Notes under the pieces: generated by a model | Told to the model about the DNA's origin: nothing | What the model saw: only the letters and a program-made list of their open reading frames with translations | Databases searched by the model: none | Origin: Gordonia spumicola | GTDB taxonomy: Bacteria; Actinomycetota; Actinomycetes; Mycobacteriales; Mycobacteriaceae | Direction: 5' to 3' | DNA length: 64,000 bases | Assembly: GCF_009932475.1 (NCBI RefSeq) | Contig: NZ_BJOV01000003.1 | Span: 744,001 to 808,000, forward strand | Made by a program: the position numbers and the translations under genes | Shown here: piece by piece, positions 17,464-28,373 of the stretch | Numbering within the stretch: position 1 is the stretch's first letter | How the letters are laid out: every line of letters begins with the position of its first letter

Positions 17464-18876
17464 TCAGGAACCGATCTTCAGCATTCGGGTGATCGTCGCC
17501 TGCCACAGGACGCCGCCCGGACCGATCATGCCGGTGAGCTGCATCGGCTCGTCGACGGGCGCGTCCCCGACCTTGCGGGTGACGACACGCTTCCCGGTGG
17601 CGAAGCTGATGCCGACGTAGTCGACGGGTCCGAGTTCTTGCGGGCCCGGACGGTACGGGCCGTAGGCGAGGCCGTGGATGAGGCCGTCGGCGCGCGAGAG
17701 CCGCGGCAGCGTCGCCATGCGATCGGTGCGGGTCTCCCACACTCGCTTGCACTTCCCGTCGACGACGTCGATGCGTGTCATGCCGCCGCGGAACGGGGCG
17801 GATGCGGGTCTGCTCGGACCGCTGACCGCCATCGGCGGATAGACGAAACCGTACGTGCTGGGGATGACAAGACTGTCGCCCCACGCCATCGGCGAGTTCT
17901 CGGTGCCCTGCGGGCTCGTCGAGAACGCACGCAGCGAGCAGACGGGTGCGCCGGTGTCGCTGTCGAGCACCCACAGCTTCGGGATCTTCGCGTTGTCGAC
18001 GATGGCGACCCAGCCGTCTCCGTTCGGCCCGAAGTAGGTGGGCGTGGTCCCCGAACCCCAGGTCAGCTGGCCGGGACGCCGGGCGTCACCGCGGTCGTAG
18101 GCGCGACGCCAGACTGTCCGCGGCACCCCGTCCGCGCCCGCCCGCATCTCGTAGAGCGCGTGGGTGGTCAGGATCGAGACACCCGACCGGCGGACGCTCA
18201 GACCGTTGCCTAGGTCTTCGCCCTTCGGCAGGTGCATGGAGCTCACGCGACCCTTCGCGTCGACGGTCCCGACCACTCCGTGGGTGGTCGCGAACCAGAC
18301 GCGTCCCTGGAAGTCGGGCGCGAGACCGGTCACGCGGTCGGCGCCGAGATGCTTGCGGATGTCGACGCGACGGTCGACGGACAGTCGCCAGCCCTTCGAC
18401 GTCCGGTGGTGCCCGACGTGCAGGATCGCCCCGCTTCCGTCGGCGACGACGACGCGGTTCTTCTCGTCGAGGTACCCGTAGACGCCTCCGAGGAGGCCGC
18501 CCTTCGTCAACGGGAGGGTGGCGATCACCGCGGCCGTCTTCGGGTCGAACATCGTGACGACCGGCGTCGCGACCTGCGGCGGACTGCCCGCGACGTAGGC
18601 CGTGCACAGCGAGACCGGATAGCCGTCGGTCCCGATGAAGACGGCCGCGCACACCCCGCCCGGCGTACTGGAGGCCAGGACTCTGGCGCCCTTGCCGGGA
18701 CCGCGCAGGCCGGTGCTGTCGGTGGACGCGCCGTCGCCGTGCATCATCGACGTCCAGTCGGTGGCGACGCCGGGCGGGGTTCCCCCGTCCGGTGCGGCGT
18801 TCGCCGCGGGGGCGACGGCGCTCAGACAGACGGCGATCGCCGCGAGGACCGACGCGGCACGAGTGAAACGCTTCAT
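17464..18876 (-). CDS. Secreted protein with probable beta-propeller fold
   Basis: This 470-aa protein has a clean signal peptide with cleavage after PAANA (about residue 27). The mature part is rich in short strands ending in W, GxV or DxxTG patterns (GRVWFATTHGVVGTVDAKG; YFGPNGDGWVAIVDN), which suggests an extracytoplasmic beta-propeller similar to NHL/SMP-30 or PQQ-like domains. No catalytic motif is visible. Paired cysteines (for example VCAAVFIGTDGYPVSLC) may form disulfides. It is a single gene, and function is not assigned. Confidence 0.65.
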   Translation of the reverse strand: MKRFTRAASVLAAIAVCLSAVAPAANAAPDGGTPPGVATDWTSMMHGDGASTDSTGLRGPGKGARVLASSTPGGVCAAVFIGTDGYPVSLCTAYVAGSPPQVATPVVTMFDPKTAAVIATLPLTKGGLLGGVYGYLDEKNRVVVADGSGAILHVGHHRTSKGWRLSVDRRVDIRKHLGADRVTGLAPDFQGRVWFATTHGVVGTVDAKGRVSSMHLPKGEDLGNGLSVRRSGVSILTTHALYEMRAGADGVPRTVWRRAYDRGDARRPGQLTWGSGTTPTYFGPNGDGWVAIVDNAKIPKLWVLDSDTGAPVCSLRAFSTSPQGTENSPMAWGDSLVIPSTYGFVYPPMAVSGPSRPASAPFRGGMTRIDVVDGKCKRVWETRTDRMATLPRLSRADGLIHGLAYGPYRPGPQELGPVDYVGISFATGKRVVTRKVGDAPVDEPMQLTGMIGPGGVLWQATITRMLKIGS

Positions 18877-18985
18877 TCGATCAGTTGATCATGTTCGATG
18901 TGCGAAGGTCACGGATTCACCTCATGGTGAGCCGAAGTCGGCACGACCTTCCCGCCGCCTGCCCCGAAGATCGGTGAGAACAACG

Positions 18986-19016
18986 ACGTCCGGCGGCAAT
19001 ATGCCGCCGGACGTCG
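18986..19016. terminator. Terminator hairpin after the lipase gene
   Basis: A perfect 14-bp stem (18986-18999 with 19003-19016) and a three-base loop lie 31 bases past the stop of the minus-strand lipase. Confidence 0.75.
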
Positions 19017-19047
19017 CCGATCAGACCGATTTCAGGAGCGCGAACCG

Positions 19048-20304
19048 TCAGCTGTTGAACTCCGAGAGGAGGAAACTCGTCGCGGGGAGGAGCTTGAACA
19101 CCATCGGGAGTGCGTGATTGACGACGAGGCCGGGGAAGATCGGCGGGGTGTAGTCGCGTTCGAGGGTCACGTCGGCGCCCTGCGCCTTCCAGTCGCGGTA
19201 CAGCTGCACGACCTGATCGGTCGGGATGACGTCGTCGTTGATGCCGGTGGAGATCAGGACCGGAGCGTTCGGCTTGAGCCGGCCGATGCGCTGGTCGTCG
19301 AGCATCCGCTGGATCTCCGGGTAACGCTTGATGACCGAGGCGAGCGACTCGCCCGTGCGCGTCCACTGGTTTGAGCGCTGGAAACCGAAGCTCAGGCCAG
19401 TGTCGCCGATGCACTGGGTGGCGACGTCGTGCAGGACACGCTTGCCCTGTGCATTCGTCTCCTTCTTCAGGATCGGCCCGAGCGCAGGGTAGCGGGCGTC
19501 GAGCCCGTTGATCGCGTAGCCGATGGCTCCCGCGATGAAGGTGCCGTCGATCTTGGTGATGACCTTCGACAGGTCTGCGGGCGGTGCGCCGGCGTAGGAG
19601 GCCTTGACGTTGAGGTCGGACGCGTAGGTCGACGCGAGTTCGGCCGCGGCCGCCGCTGCGCCGCCGCCCTGCGAGTAGCCGCTGAATCCGACGGGCGCGT
19701 CGGCCGGAGCCTTCGAGACCTTGAGTGCGGCGCGCGCGGCGTCGAGCATGGCGTGGCCGGTCTCGAGGCGGTTCACGTAGGTGTGGATGCCGGGAGTGCC
19801 GAGGCCGATGTAGTCGGTGATGACCACGCGGACGCCGTTGAGCAGCATCAGGTTCATCTCGAGCGCGGTGTAGTTGACCGCGATGCTCGGCTTGGACGGG
19901 TCGATCGCGAGGGGGAAGCTCATGAGCTTCGATCCGGCGCACTGGTCACCCTGGCCGACGGTGCCCGGTCCGATGACGACGGTCGGGCGGACGCCCTTGC
20001 CCTTCCACGGCGCGGTCGGCTCGACGAAGGTTCCGGTGACGGCCGTCGGCTTGCCGTTCTGCAGCGTCGACGTGTACATCAGACGCGTCGCGGTGCCGGG
20101 CCACTGGTTCTTGACGCCCGGGATCTGCAGGAGCAGCGGGCTGGGCTCGGTGCGGATCACCGAGCCGGGAGTGGCGTCGAACGACGCGGGCGGCGCGTAG
20201 AAGTTGCGCGCCGCGTCAGCGGGCGCAGCAGTGGTGGACACGAGCCCCGCGGCGGCCACGACCGCTACGAGACTTGCTGAGACTATTCCCCGAAAATTTC
20301 TCAT
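19048..20304 (-). CDS. Secreted lipase, LIP family (alpha/beta hydrolase)
   Basis: This 418-aa lipase of the secretory LIP family (PF03583 type) has a signal peptide ending near APADAARN. The nucleophile is Ser211 in GYSQG (209-213), with the following GGAAAAAAELA helix. The acid is probably in STGINDDVIPTDQ and the histidine in LVVNHALPM near the C-terminus. Related actinobacterial proteins hydrolyse triacylglycerols or other esters outside the cell. ATG at 20304 is preferred because a perfect TACAAT -10 box lies six bases upstream. GTG at 20322 is the alternative. Confidence 0.85.
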   Translation of the reverse strand: MRNFRGIVSASLVAVVAAAGLVSTTAAPADAARNFYAPPASFDATPGSVIRTEPSPLLLQIPGVKNQWPGTATRLMYTSTLQNGKPTAVTGTFVEPTAPWKGKGVRPTVVIGPGTVGQGDQCAGSKLMSFPLAIDPSKPSIAVNYTALEMNLMLLNGVRVVITDYIGLGTPGIHTYVNRLETGHAMLDAARAALKVSKAPADAPVGFSGYSQGGGAAAAAAELASTYASDLNVKASYAGAPPADLSKVITKIDGTFIAGAIGYAINGLDARYPALGPILKKETNAQGKRVLHDVATQCIGDTGLSFGFQRSNQWTRTGESLASVIKRYPEIQRMLDDQRIGRLKPNAPVLISTGINDDVIPTDQVVQLYRDWKAQGADVTLERDYTPPIFPGLVVNHALPMVFKLLPATSFLLSEFNS

Positions 20305-20336
20305 GGGAGCATTGTAGTGCACAATTCCAAAAATGT
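20305..20336 (-). promoter_or_regulatory. Promoter for leaderless lipase transcript
   Basis: On the minus strand TACAAT (plus 20311-20316) ends six bases before the ATG at 20304. A possible -35 (TTACAC) lies about 18 bases further up. No ribosome binding site is present. Confidence 0.5.
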
Positions 20337-20373
20337 GTAACGCGCACCACGGTCAATACGATAAGCCGGGACG

Positions 20374-21576
20374 TCAGCGCTCGTTCAGAAGCGATTTACC
20401 ACCGCTGAGCAGGCCGAACAATAGAGGGAGCACCGCGAACCCCGCCGCGATCGGAGGCCCGACGACGGCTGCGGTCAACAGGACGAAGCTCACGGCGCAC
20501 AGTGCGATCCGCAGAACGGGCCAGAAACCCACGATCGACTCCCGAACCGCGGACCACCCGCTGCGGGGCACCGCGGCCAACGTCGATCCGACGAACACCG
20601 CGATCACGACCAGTACGAGGAGCCCGCCGCCCCGCGCCCAGAGCGGCAGAGTTCGATCGACTACCGTCCGGCGACCGTCTGTGGGTTCGAAGCCCGCTCG
20701 ATCGGCGACGGTGAACGCCGCCGGAGCCACCGGATGGGTGGGGAACGTGAGATCCGGTACGAGAGTCGGCCTCGGCGGCAGAGTCGGAGGGGTCAGCAGT
20801 TCGGTCGGCACCCTGATCGTCGGCACGGGGGCGGGCTCGGACACCACCTCGTCCGCCGACATGATCAGGCCGACTGCCAGCGCGAACAGGATCACCTGAA
20901 CGGTGAGGATCAGTCGGACGAAGATGAAGGCGAGGATGCCGACGGCCTGAGCACCGGACTGCGGAAACTGCGACGCCGCCGCGAACACCGCCCGGATCGC
21001 GCGTCGGAAGCGCAAGCCGCGAGCTTCCAGCATCGCCAAGAAGTACATGTTCTGCCAGACGCCGGGCTCGTCCGCCACGTACTGGCGCATGTCGCGCCGA
21101 GCGGCCGCGAACCGCTTCGACTCCCGGTGGATCAACGCGCGGACCCGGAGCAGATCGGGTTCTTCGGGCGACAGCGCTCCCGCTTGGTCGACGAGCCGCA
21201 TCGCGCCGGCGGGATCGTCTGACTTGATCGTCTCGGCCAACGTCAGGATCACCTCGGCGTTGTCGGGCTCGAGCCGGAGTGCGGTTTCGGCGGCGTGCCG
21301 CGCCGACATCGTCGCACCCGCCCATGTGCATGCCTGGGCGTACATGGTCAGGCCTTCGACCCACTCCGGTTCGGCCGCGACCACCATGTGCAGCGTCGCC
21401 TGCGCCTGCTGGTATTCGCCTGCGCGGAACTGGATCAGGCCGAGCACGTAGATCGCCCGCACACTGCCCGGCTCCATGCTCAGCGCGAGAAGACACTGCT
21501 CGCGGGCCCGATCGAGGTAGGACAGTCGAAGGTATTCGACGGCGCGATCGATGATGTCGTCTGCGGTCGGGGTCAC
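20374..21576 (-). CDS. TPR protein with C-terminal membrane segments, partner of AAA+ ATPase
   Basis: This 400-aa protein has tetratricopeptide-like helices in residues 8-200 (DRAREQCLLALSMEPGSVRA; QQAQATLHMVVAAEPEW; AARHAAETALRLEPDNAEV-like units). A membrane helix follows (about 211-240), then a Pro/Thr-rich loop (245-300) and two or three more membrane segments to the C-terminus (about 318-392). GTG at 21576 overlaps the stop of the AAA+ gene by four bases (GTGA), so they form a unit. The TPR face is cytoplasmic and could present a membrane client to the ATPase. The family is not named by me. Confidence 0.7.
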   Translation of the reverse strand: MTPTADDIIDRAVEYLRLSYLDRAREQCLLALSMEPGSVRAIYVLGLIQFRAGEYQQAQATLHMVVAAEPEWVEGLTMYAQACTWAGATMSARHAAETALRLEPDNAEVILTLAETIKSDDPAGAMRLVDQAGALSPEEPDLLRVRALIHRESKRFAAARRDMRQYVADEPGVWQNMYFLAMLEARGLRFRRAIRAVFAAASQFPQSGAQAVGILAFIFVRLILTVQVILFALAVGLIMSADEVVSEPAPVPTIRVPTELLTPPTLPPRPTLVPDLTFPTHPVAPAAFTVADRAGFEPTDGRRTVVDRTLPLWARGGGLLVLVVIAVFVGSTLAAVPRSGWSAVRESIVGFWPVLRIALCAVSFVLLTAAVVGPPIAAGFAVLPLLFGLLSGGKSLLNER

Positions 21577-22796
21577 CGTCGCCCGCGCATGAACTTGGCG
21601 AGTTCGTCGAAGCTGCCGTCTGAGTTGGCGAACTGCAGCACCGATCTGGCCGTGTCGAACCATGCGCCCGCACTGCTTCGGACCTGAGACAACGCGGATC
21701 CGACTTCACGCATCGTCACCGGCTCGACACGTCCCGACGCGAGCGACGCGCTCATCGCGTACTGAGTCGCCAGGTTGCAGACGTGCATGAGGTCGGCTCC
21801 GGTCAGACCGTCGGTCCGCCGCGCCAGATCGATGAGGTCCACGCCCACGACCGGACGGTCCCGCAGGTGATACGTCAGTATCGACACCCGGGCGTCGAGA
21901 TCGGGCGGGGTCACCAGGATCATCCGGTCGAACCGTCCCGGCCGACGCAGCGCGACGTCGACGTCCCACGGGTGATTGGTCGCGCCGAGGATGTAGACGC
22001 CGTCGTTCGCCGTCGTGCCCGAGTCCATCTCGACGAGAAGCTGATTGACGACGGTCCGCAATCCGTCACCCCGCAGCGCCCCGCGCCGGTGACCGAGCGC
22101 ATCCAACTCGTCGAAGAACAGGACGCAGGGCGCGTTGCGTCGCGCGGTCGCGAAGATCGCGGCGAGTGCTTCTTCCGATTCGCCGAGGTGACTGTGCAGG
22201 ACGTCGGAGATCCCGACCCGGTAGAACTTGGCTCCGAGTTCGCCCGCAACCGCCGTCGCGAGGAACGACTTTCCGCATCCGGGAGGCCCGTACAGGAGCA
22301 GCCCGCCGCGGGCGGAGGTTCGGAAGGCCTGCGCGAGCGCCGGATTCCGAAGCGGCGCGAACAACGTCAAGTCGAGTTGACGTTTCACGTCGTTCATTCC
22401 GCCGACGTCGGCGAGCCGGACGCCGACGGTCTCCAGGCCGTCGACGTCGTCCTCGGCGATGGGGACCGGCGACGCAGAGGCGAATGCTTCGACGAACTCC
22501 GAACCGTCGATCTGGTCCTCGGCCGCCGACCAGTCGAATCCGTCGGCCACGGGCGGAGCCTCGGTCGCGGGCGGGTTCTGGACTCCTGCCAAGGCGTCGG
22601 TGCACCGGCGGAGGAGCCCGACGAGCCGGGGGTCGCCGGGGGCGAGGGCGAGTCCGGCGCCGCAGTGCTCGAGGGCTTCCGCGGCACGTCCCCGCTCGAC
22701 GAGCAGTTCCACAAGGTGCACGCGCAGGTCGACGACGTCGGGCTGTGCGCGCACCGCGGCGGCGATCGCCGCGATCACCGGGTCGGGCTCGGCCAT
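21573..22796 (-). CDS. AAA+ ATPase with TPR-like N-terminus
   Basis: This 407-aa protein has a helical TPR-like N-terminal part (1-75, ALEHCGAGLALAPGDPR), an acidic linker, and one classical AAA module. The module shows DVGGMNDVKRQLDLT, Walker A GPPGCGKS (170-177), Walker B FFDELDALG (227-235), sensor 1 LGATNHPWDVD and the arginine-finger region ALRRPGRFDRMI. The domain is of the FtsH/CDC48 type without a protease. It is coupled to the TPR-membrane gene downstream. A role in remodelling a membrane or secreted complex is inferred. ESX EccA-like genes are not present nearby. Confidence 0.78.
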   Translation of the reverse strand: MAEPDPVIAAIAAAVRAQPDVVDLRVHLVELLVERGRAAEALEHCGAGLALAPGDPRLVGLLRRCTDALAGVQNPPATEAPPVADGFDWSAAEDQIDGSEFVEAFASASPVPIAEDDVDGLETVGVRLADVGGMNDVKRQLDLTLFAPLRNPALAQAFRTSARGGLLLYGPPGCGKSFLATAVAGELGAKFYRVGISDVLHSHLGESEEALAAIFATARRNAPCVLFFDELDALGHRRGALRGDGLRTVVNQLLVEMDSGTTANDGVYILGATNHPWDVDVALRRPGRFDRMILVTPPDLDARVSILTYHLRDRPVVGVDLIDLARRTDGLTGADLMHVCNLATQYAMSASLASGRVEPVTMREVGSALSQVRSSAGAWFDTARSVLQFANSDGSFDELAKFMRGRR

Positions 22797-22823
22797 TGTC
22801 TCCCCTGCCCCCAGACGATCCGG

Positions 22824-25117
<2,294 letters not shown>

Positions 25118-25264
25118 GTGTGCACCTTCCTCAGTATTCTCATCGAGCTGAACTCGGGGTTCGGTTCATTCGGTCAGTGGTCCACCTTACCGGCCTGCGG
25201 AGTCGTCCGTGCAGGCTGCGCGTCCCGGTGTGACCTCCGCTACGTGTCCGTAGGATCAGCGGGG

Positions 25265-26437
25265 ATGGCTTCCCCTCTGCGCACGCTCCCGGCGACTCTC
25301 CGGGCGTCACCCACCGCCACCGCTGTCGCGGTCTATCTCACGATCCGCGCGGTCGGACTGCTGTTTCTGACCTGGTTCGGTTCGATCCACCATGTCGGCC
25401 TGCACGCGTTGCTGACCAAGTGGGACGGCAAGTGGATGCTCGACATCGCCGACTTCGGATACGACGGCGTCCCCGACACCGGTATGGACGCGAACGGGAT
25501 CCACACGGCGACAACCGCATACGCGTTCTTCCCCGGCTATCCGGGTCTGGTCGGCCTGATCGCGCAGCTGCCGTTCGTGAGTCCGTTCGCGGCGGGCGTG
25601 ATCGTGAATGCGGCGATCGGCTGCGCCGCCGCGGTCGGCATCGGACGTCTCGGCATGCTGTGCGCGCGCCACGTCCGCCCGGCCATGACGGAGTCGGCTG
25701 TCCGACGGTCCGGATTGATGCTGGTGGTCCTGTTCGCGGCGGCCCCGATGGGCGTCGTCCTGTCGATGACGTACACGGAGGCCCTCTTCTGCGCGCTGGC
25801 GGCGTGGGCGCTGGTGGGCGTTCTCGAACAGCGATGGCTGCTGGCCGGCTTCAGCGCCTTCGCCGTCGGTCTGGTCCGTCCCACCGGCATCGCCGTGATC
25901 GTGGTCGTGATGGCCGCGGCCACGCTGGCCCGGCACGACGGGACACGCGCATGGATCGCCGGGGCGATCGCACCGCTCGGCTACATCGGATACCTGTGCG
26001 TGGTGTGGGCCAAGACGGGTACGCCGACGGGCTGGTTCAAGATCCAGACGTCGGGTTGGGACACGCGGTTCGACGGCGGCCGCGCCACCGTGACGTTCCT
26101 GTACGACAACCTGACGTCGTCCGGCGACTTCGTGTCGCTCGCGACCTCCCTGCTGATCCTCGCGTCTCTGGTGCTGCTGGTGTGGTCCATCGTCGACCGT
26201 CCGCCGTGGCCGGTGTCGGTGTACGCCGTCCTCGTGATGGCGTCGGTACTGCTGTCGAGTGGGCTGATGCAGTCGCGGCCTCGCCTGCTGCTGCCCGCAT
26301 TCGTGATCCTGTTGCCGGTCGCCATCCGGCTCGGCGGCGCGTCGCGCGCCGTCGCCGTCTCGACGGCCGTCGGCGCGACCCTCGCGTCCGCGTGGTTCGG
26401 CGCCTACATGCTCACCGTCTTCCAGTACGCCATCTGA
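25265..26437 (+). CDS. Polytopic membrane protein, GPI-mannosyltransferase (PIG-V)-like
   Basis: This 390-aa protein has about nine membrane helices. The first loop carries the WDGKWMLDIADFGYD element, which is the W-D-(G/A)-x-(W/H)-Y/M motif of PIG-V/GT-C type mannosyltransferases. Further motifs are TAYAFFPGYPGL and FAAAPMGVVLSMTYTEALF. GT-C enzymes use polyprenol-phosphate sugars on the outer face of the membrane. It is divergent from ask, and ATG 25265 has an AGCGGGG site close upstream. The sugar and acceptor are unknown. Confidence 0.75.
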   Translation: MASPLRTLPATLRASPTATAVAVYLTIRAVGLLFLTWFGSIHHVGLHALLTKWDGKWMLDIADFGYDGVPDTGMDANGIHTATTAYAFFPGYPGLVGLIAQLPFVSPFAAGVIVNAAIGCAAAVGIGRLGMLCARHVRPAMTESAVRRSGLMLVVLFAAAPMGVVLSMTYTEALFCALAAWALVGVLEQRWLLAGFSAFAVGLVRPTGIAVIVVVMAAATLARHDGTRAWIAGAIAPLGYIGYLCVVWAKTGTPTGWFKIQTSGWDTRFDGGRATVTFLYDNLTSSGDFVSLATSLLILASLVLLVWSIVDRPPWPVSVYAVLVMASVLLSSGLMQSRPRLLLPAFVILLPVAIRLGGASRAVAVSTAVGATLASAWFGAYMLTVFQYAI

Positions 26438-26531
26438 TCCGCGTTCGGCCACCGCGTCGCCGAAGCCGCAAAAGCCGCGTTCATCTCGCCGGTACACTTT
26501 CAAGGACGACACCAACCCGAGGGGGCCGACG

Positions 26532-27272
26532 ATGACCACTGCGCCGACCCGCAGCGCGTCGGCCGTGTTCCGCCCCCTTCGTTCGGGCTCGCTCGTCGAT
26601 CAGATCACCGAACGGATACTCGACGCTGCCGAATCGGGTCTACTGCAGCCCGGGCAGCGACTGCCCAATGAGGCGGAGTTCGCCGCCGCCCTGGGCGTGT
26701 CGGCGTTGACGATCCGCGAGGCACTCTCCCGTCTGCGTGCGGAGGACGTCGTCGTGACGACGCGCGGGCGGACGGGCGGCAGTTTCATCTCCCCCGCGAT
26801 GGCCCCGTCCACGGTGCGGGCCGATGCACGTCTGCGCGACTTGACTCGGCTGGAGATCGCCGAGATGGGCGCACACTTCGAGGCGCTCGCCGTGGGGTGC
26901 GCGCGGGCCGCGGCTCGACGCGCAGGCGCCGCCGACATCGCGGCACTGCGGGCGATCACGGTCATCGAGCCGGACGTTGCGGACGTGTCGGTCGCATGGC
27001 GACAGGCGGAGACCGAGTTCATGGTCGAAGTCGCGGCGATCGCCCGCATCGCGCGCCTGTCGCGTGCTCTCATGTCCGTGCAGTCGGAGTACGGTGTCCT
27101 CACTCTGCTGCCGAACGAAGACCCGAAGTACCGTGACGATGTCGCCCGATTGAGGGACGATGTGACGCGGCATATCGAGTCGCACGACGAGGGCGGCGCG
27201 TCGTCGTCGATCCGTGATCTCGTCGCCGCGAACACGACGTGGCTGTTGACCAGGCGCGCCGAACTGATCTGA
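26532..27272 (+). CDS. GntR-family (FadR subfamily) transcription regulator
   Basis: This 246-aa protein has an N-terminal winged helix (about 18-85: LVDQITERILDAAESGLLQP; ALGVSALTIREALSRLRAED; TTRGRTGGSF) and a helical C-terminal FCD-like effector domain (about 100-245). It lies 13 bases upstream of a soluble Cache-domain gene, with a TACACT box at 26493-26498 and a GAGGGGG site before the ATG. The pair probably senses a small organic ligand. The polyamine transporter at 36-40 kb is a candidate target, now separated by an inserted island. Confidence 0.85.
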   Translation: MTTAPTRSASAVFRPLRSGSLVDQITERILDAAESGLLQPGQRLPNEAEFAAALGVSALTIREALSRLRAEDVVVTTRGRTGGSFISPAMAPSTVRADARLRDLTRLEIAEMGAHFEALAVGCARAAARRAGAADIAALRAITVIEPDVADVSVAWRQAETEFMVEVAAIARIARLSRALMSVQSEYGVLTLLPNEDPKYRDDVARLRDDVTRHIESHDEGGASSSIRDLVAANTTWLLTRRAELI

Positions 27273-27285
27273 AGGGTGGGCCCAC

Positions 27286-27954
27286 ATGAGCCAGGCAACG
27301 GACCGTCCTACCGCGGTGACCGACATCGCCGCCGTGATGGACACCTTCCCCAGCCGCGTTCAGGAGTGGTCCACTGCTTTGGGCCGGACATTGGACGCGC
27401 ACGCCGGCGCCCTCTCGGCTGCTGCGGTCGACCGGATCGTGAAGCCCGACGTGGAGGCGATGCTCGCCGAAGTCGGCGCGCACATCGCGGGCGGCGGTTT
27501 CGTCGCCGCGTCCGGACTGCTTCCGTCTGGTGGCAGTTTCATGGCGTGGTGGCAGGGCGAGTCCGTCGACCGTGTCGACGCGCTCGCCAACCTGTCGATG
27601 ACTGCCGCGAACCGCTATCTGGACGCCGACTGGTACCGCGGCCCGATCTCCACGGGCCGCCTGACGATCACCGGCCCCTACATCGACCTGCTGTGCACCG
27701 ACGAGTTCGCGCTCACCTACACCTGCCCGGTCCCGTGGTCGGGCGCCCCCGCGGTCGCGGGCATCGACGTGACCGTCGCCGATCTCGAGAAGGTCCTCAC
27801 CCGCCCCCTCGCGAGCCTCGGTCCGCACGCCGCACTCGTCAACGCCGAAGGGCGCGCGATCGTGACCGCGTCTCCGACGGAACTCCCCGGCGACTTCGTC
27901 GACACCGACCGACCCACCTGGCCCCTCGGGTACGGCCTGTCCGTCGTCGTGTGA
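27286..27954 (+). CDS. Soluble Cache/PDC-type sensor-domain protein
   Basis: This 222-aa protein lacks a signal peptide or membrane segment. The part from about 60 to 220 resembles a Cache (PDC) ligand-binding fold: GGGFVAASGLLPSGGSFMAW, the DADWYRGPISTG segment, TGPYIDLLCTDEFALTYTCP and AGIDVTVADLEKVL. Normally such domains are extracellular parts of chemoreceptors or kinases. A stand-alone cytoplasmic form beside a FadR regulator suggests a ligand-binding partner of that regulator. Its 3' end lies within a 36-bp direct repeat that recurs at 29081-29116. Confidence 0.65.
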   Translation: MSQATDRPTAVTDIAAVMDTFPSRVQEWSTALGRTLDAHAGALSAAAVDRIVKPDVEAMLAEVGAHIAGGGFVAASGLLPSGGSFMAWWQGESVDRVDALANLSMTAANRYLDADWYRGPISTGRLTITGPYIDLLCTDEFALTYTCPVPWSGAPAVAGIDVTVADLEKVLTRPLASLGPHAALVNAEGRAIVTASPTELPGDFVDTDRPTWPLGYGLSVVV

Positions 27955-27969
27955 TCTGGCGTCATCGGG
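27934..27969. repeat. Left copy of 36-bp imperfect direct repeat
   Basis: This stretch shares 33 of 36 bases with 29081-29116, with a common core including TCGTGTGATCTGG. The copy covers the last codons and stop of the Cache gene. The two copies bracket the HNH-toxin/SUKH module, so they look like the edges of an acquired segment. Confidence 0.75.
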
Positions 27970-28229
27970 TAGCCTCACGCAGAGCTATGGACAGCATTGC
28001 CACCATTGTCAGCAACGGCGTTCGTAGGTCCCGCGAACAATCCAACAAGAAATCGATCGAGCCTCGGGATTTCGTTGCTGAATTCGCCCGACCGGCCGGT
28101 TTCATAAAGAAAGGCGCTGTCGCCTGCAACAGTTGTTGTTGTGAAACATCAGTTACGACCAGGGCGAGGATCACCTATCTGGTGAATAGCTCCATAGCGG
28201 CGAGATGATCGCAGGCAAGTCACAGCAAT
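27970..28229. other. Stretch without a confident gene inside the island
   Basis: No convincing gene is seen here. A 74-codon plus-strand frame (27987-28208) starts with ATG and contains a CNSCCCETS run, but it has no ribosome binding site and no partner enzymes. A minus-strand frame in the same place is equally unsupported. Base composition is lower in GC than in the flanking housekeeping genes. Confidence 0.5.
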
Positions 28230-28364
28230 TTACTCCGTCAGCCACTTAATGAAGTAAGTCCTCACAATTCCAGCGCCGACCTCGACCGCAAACCCTATGG
28301 CAGTTCCTACGCCCGGAAACCCCGCGGCCCCACGCGAGGGAGCATCCAGAGAACCCACTGTCAC
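28230..28364 (-). CDS. Possible 44-aa hydrophobic small protein
   Basis: A frame from GTG at 28364 to TAA at 28230 begins nine bases after the stop of the SUKH-like gene. It reads VTVGSLDAPSRGAAGFPGVG, then TAIGFAVEVGAGI and RTYFIKWLTE. The middle is a Gly/Ala/Val-rich hydrophobic helix followed by a basic-aromatic end. It could be a small membrane protein or the remnant of a toxin's pre-toxin region. No strong ribosome binding site is visible, and coding status is uncertain. Confidence 0.3.
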   Translation of the reverse strand: MTVGSLDAPSRGAAGFPGVGTAIGFAVEVGAGIVRTYFIKWLTE

Positions 28365-28373
28365 ACAACGTTC

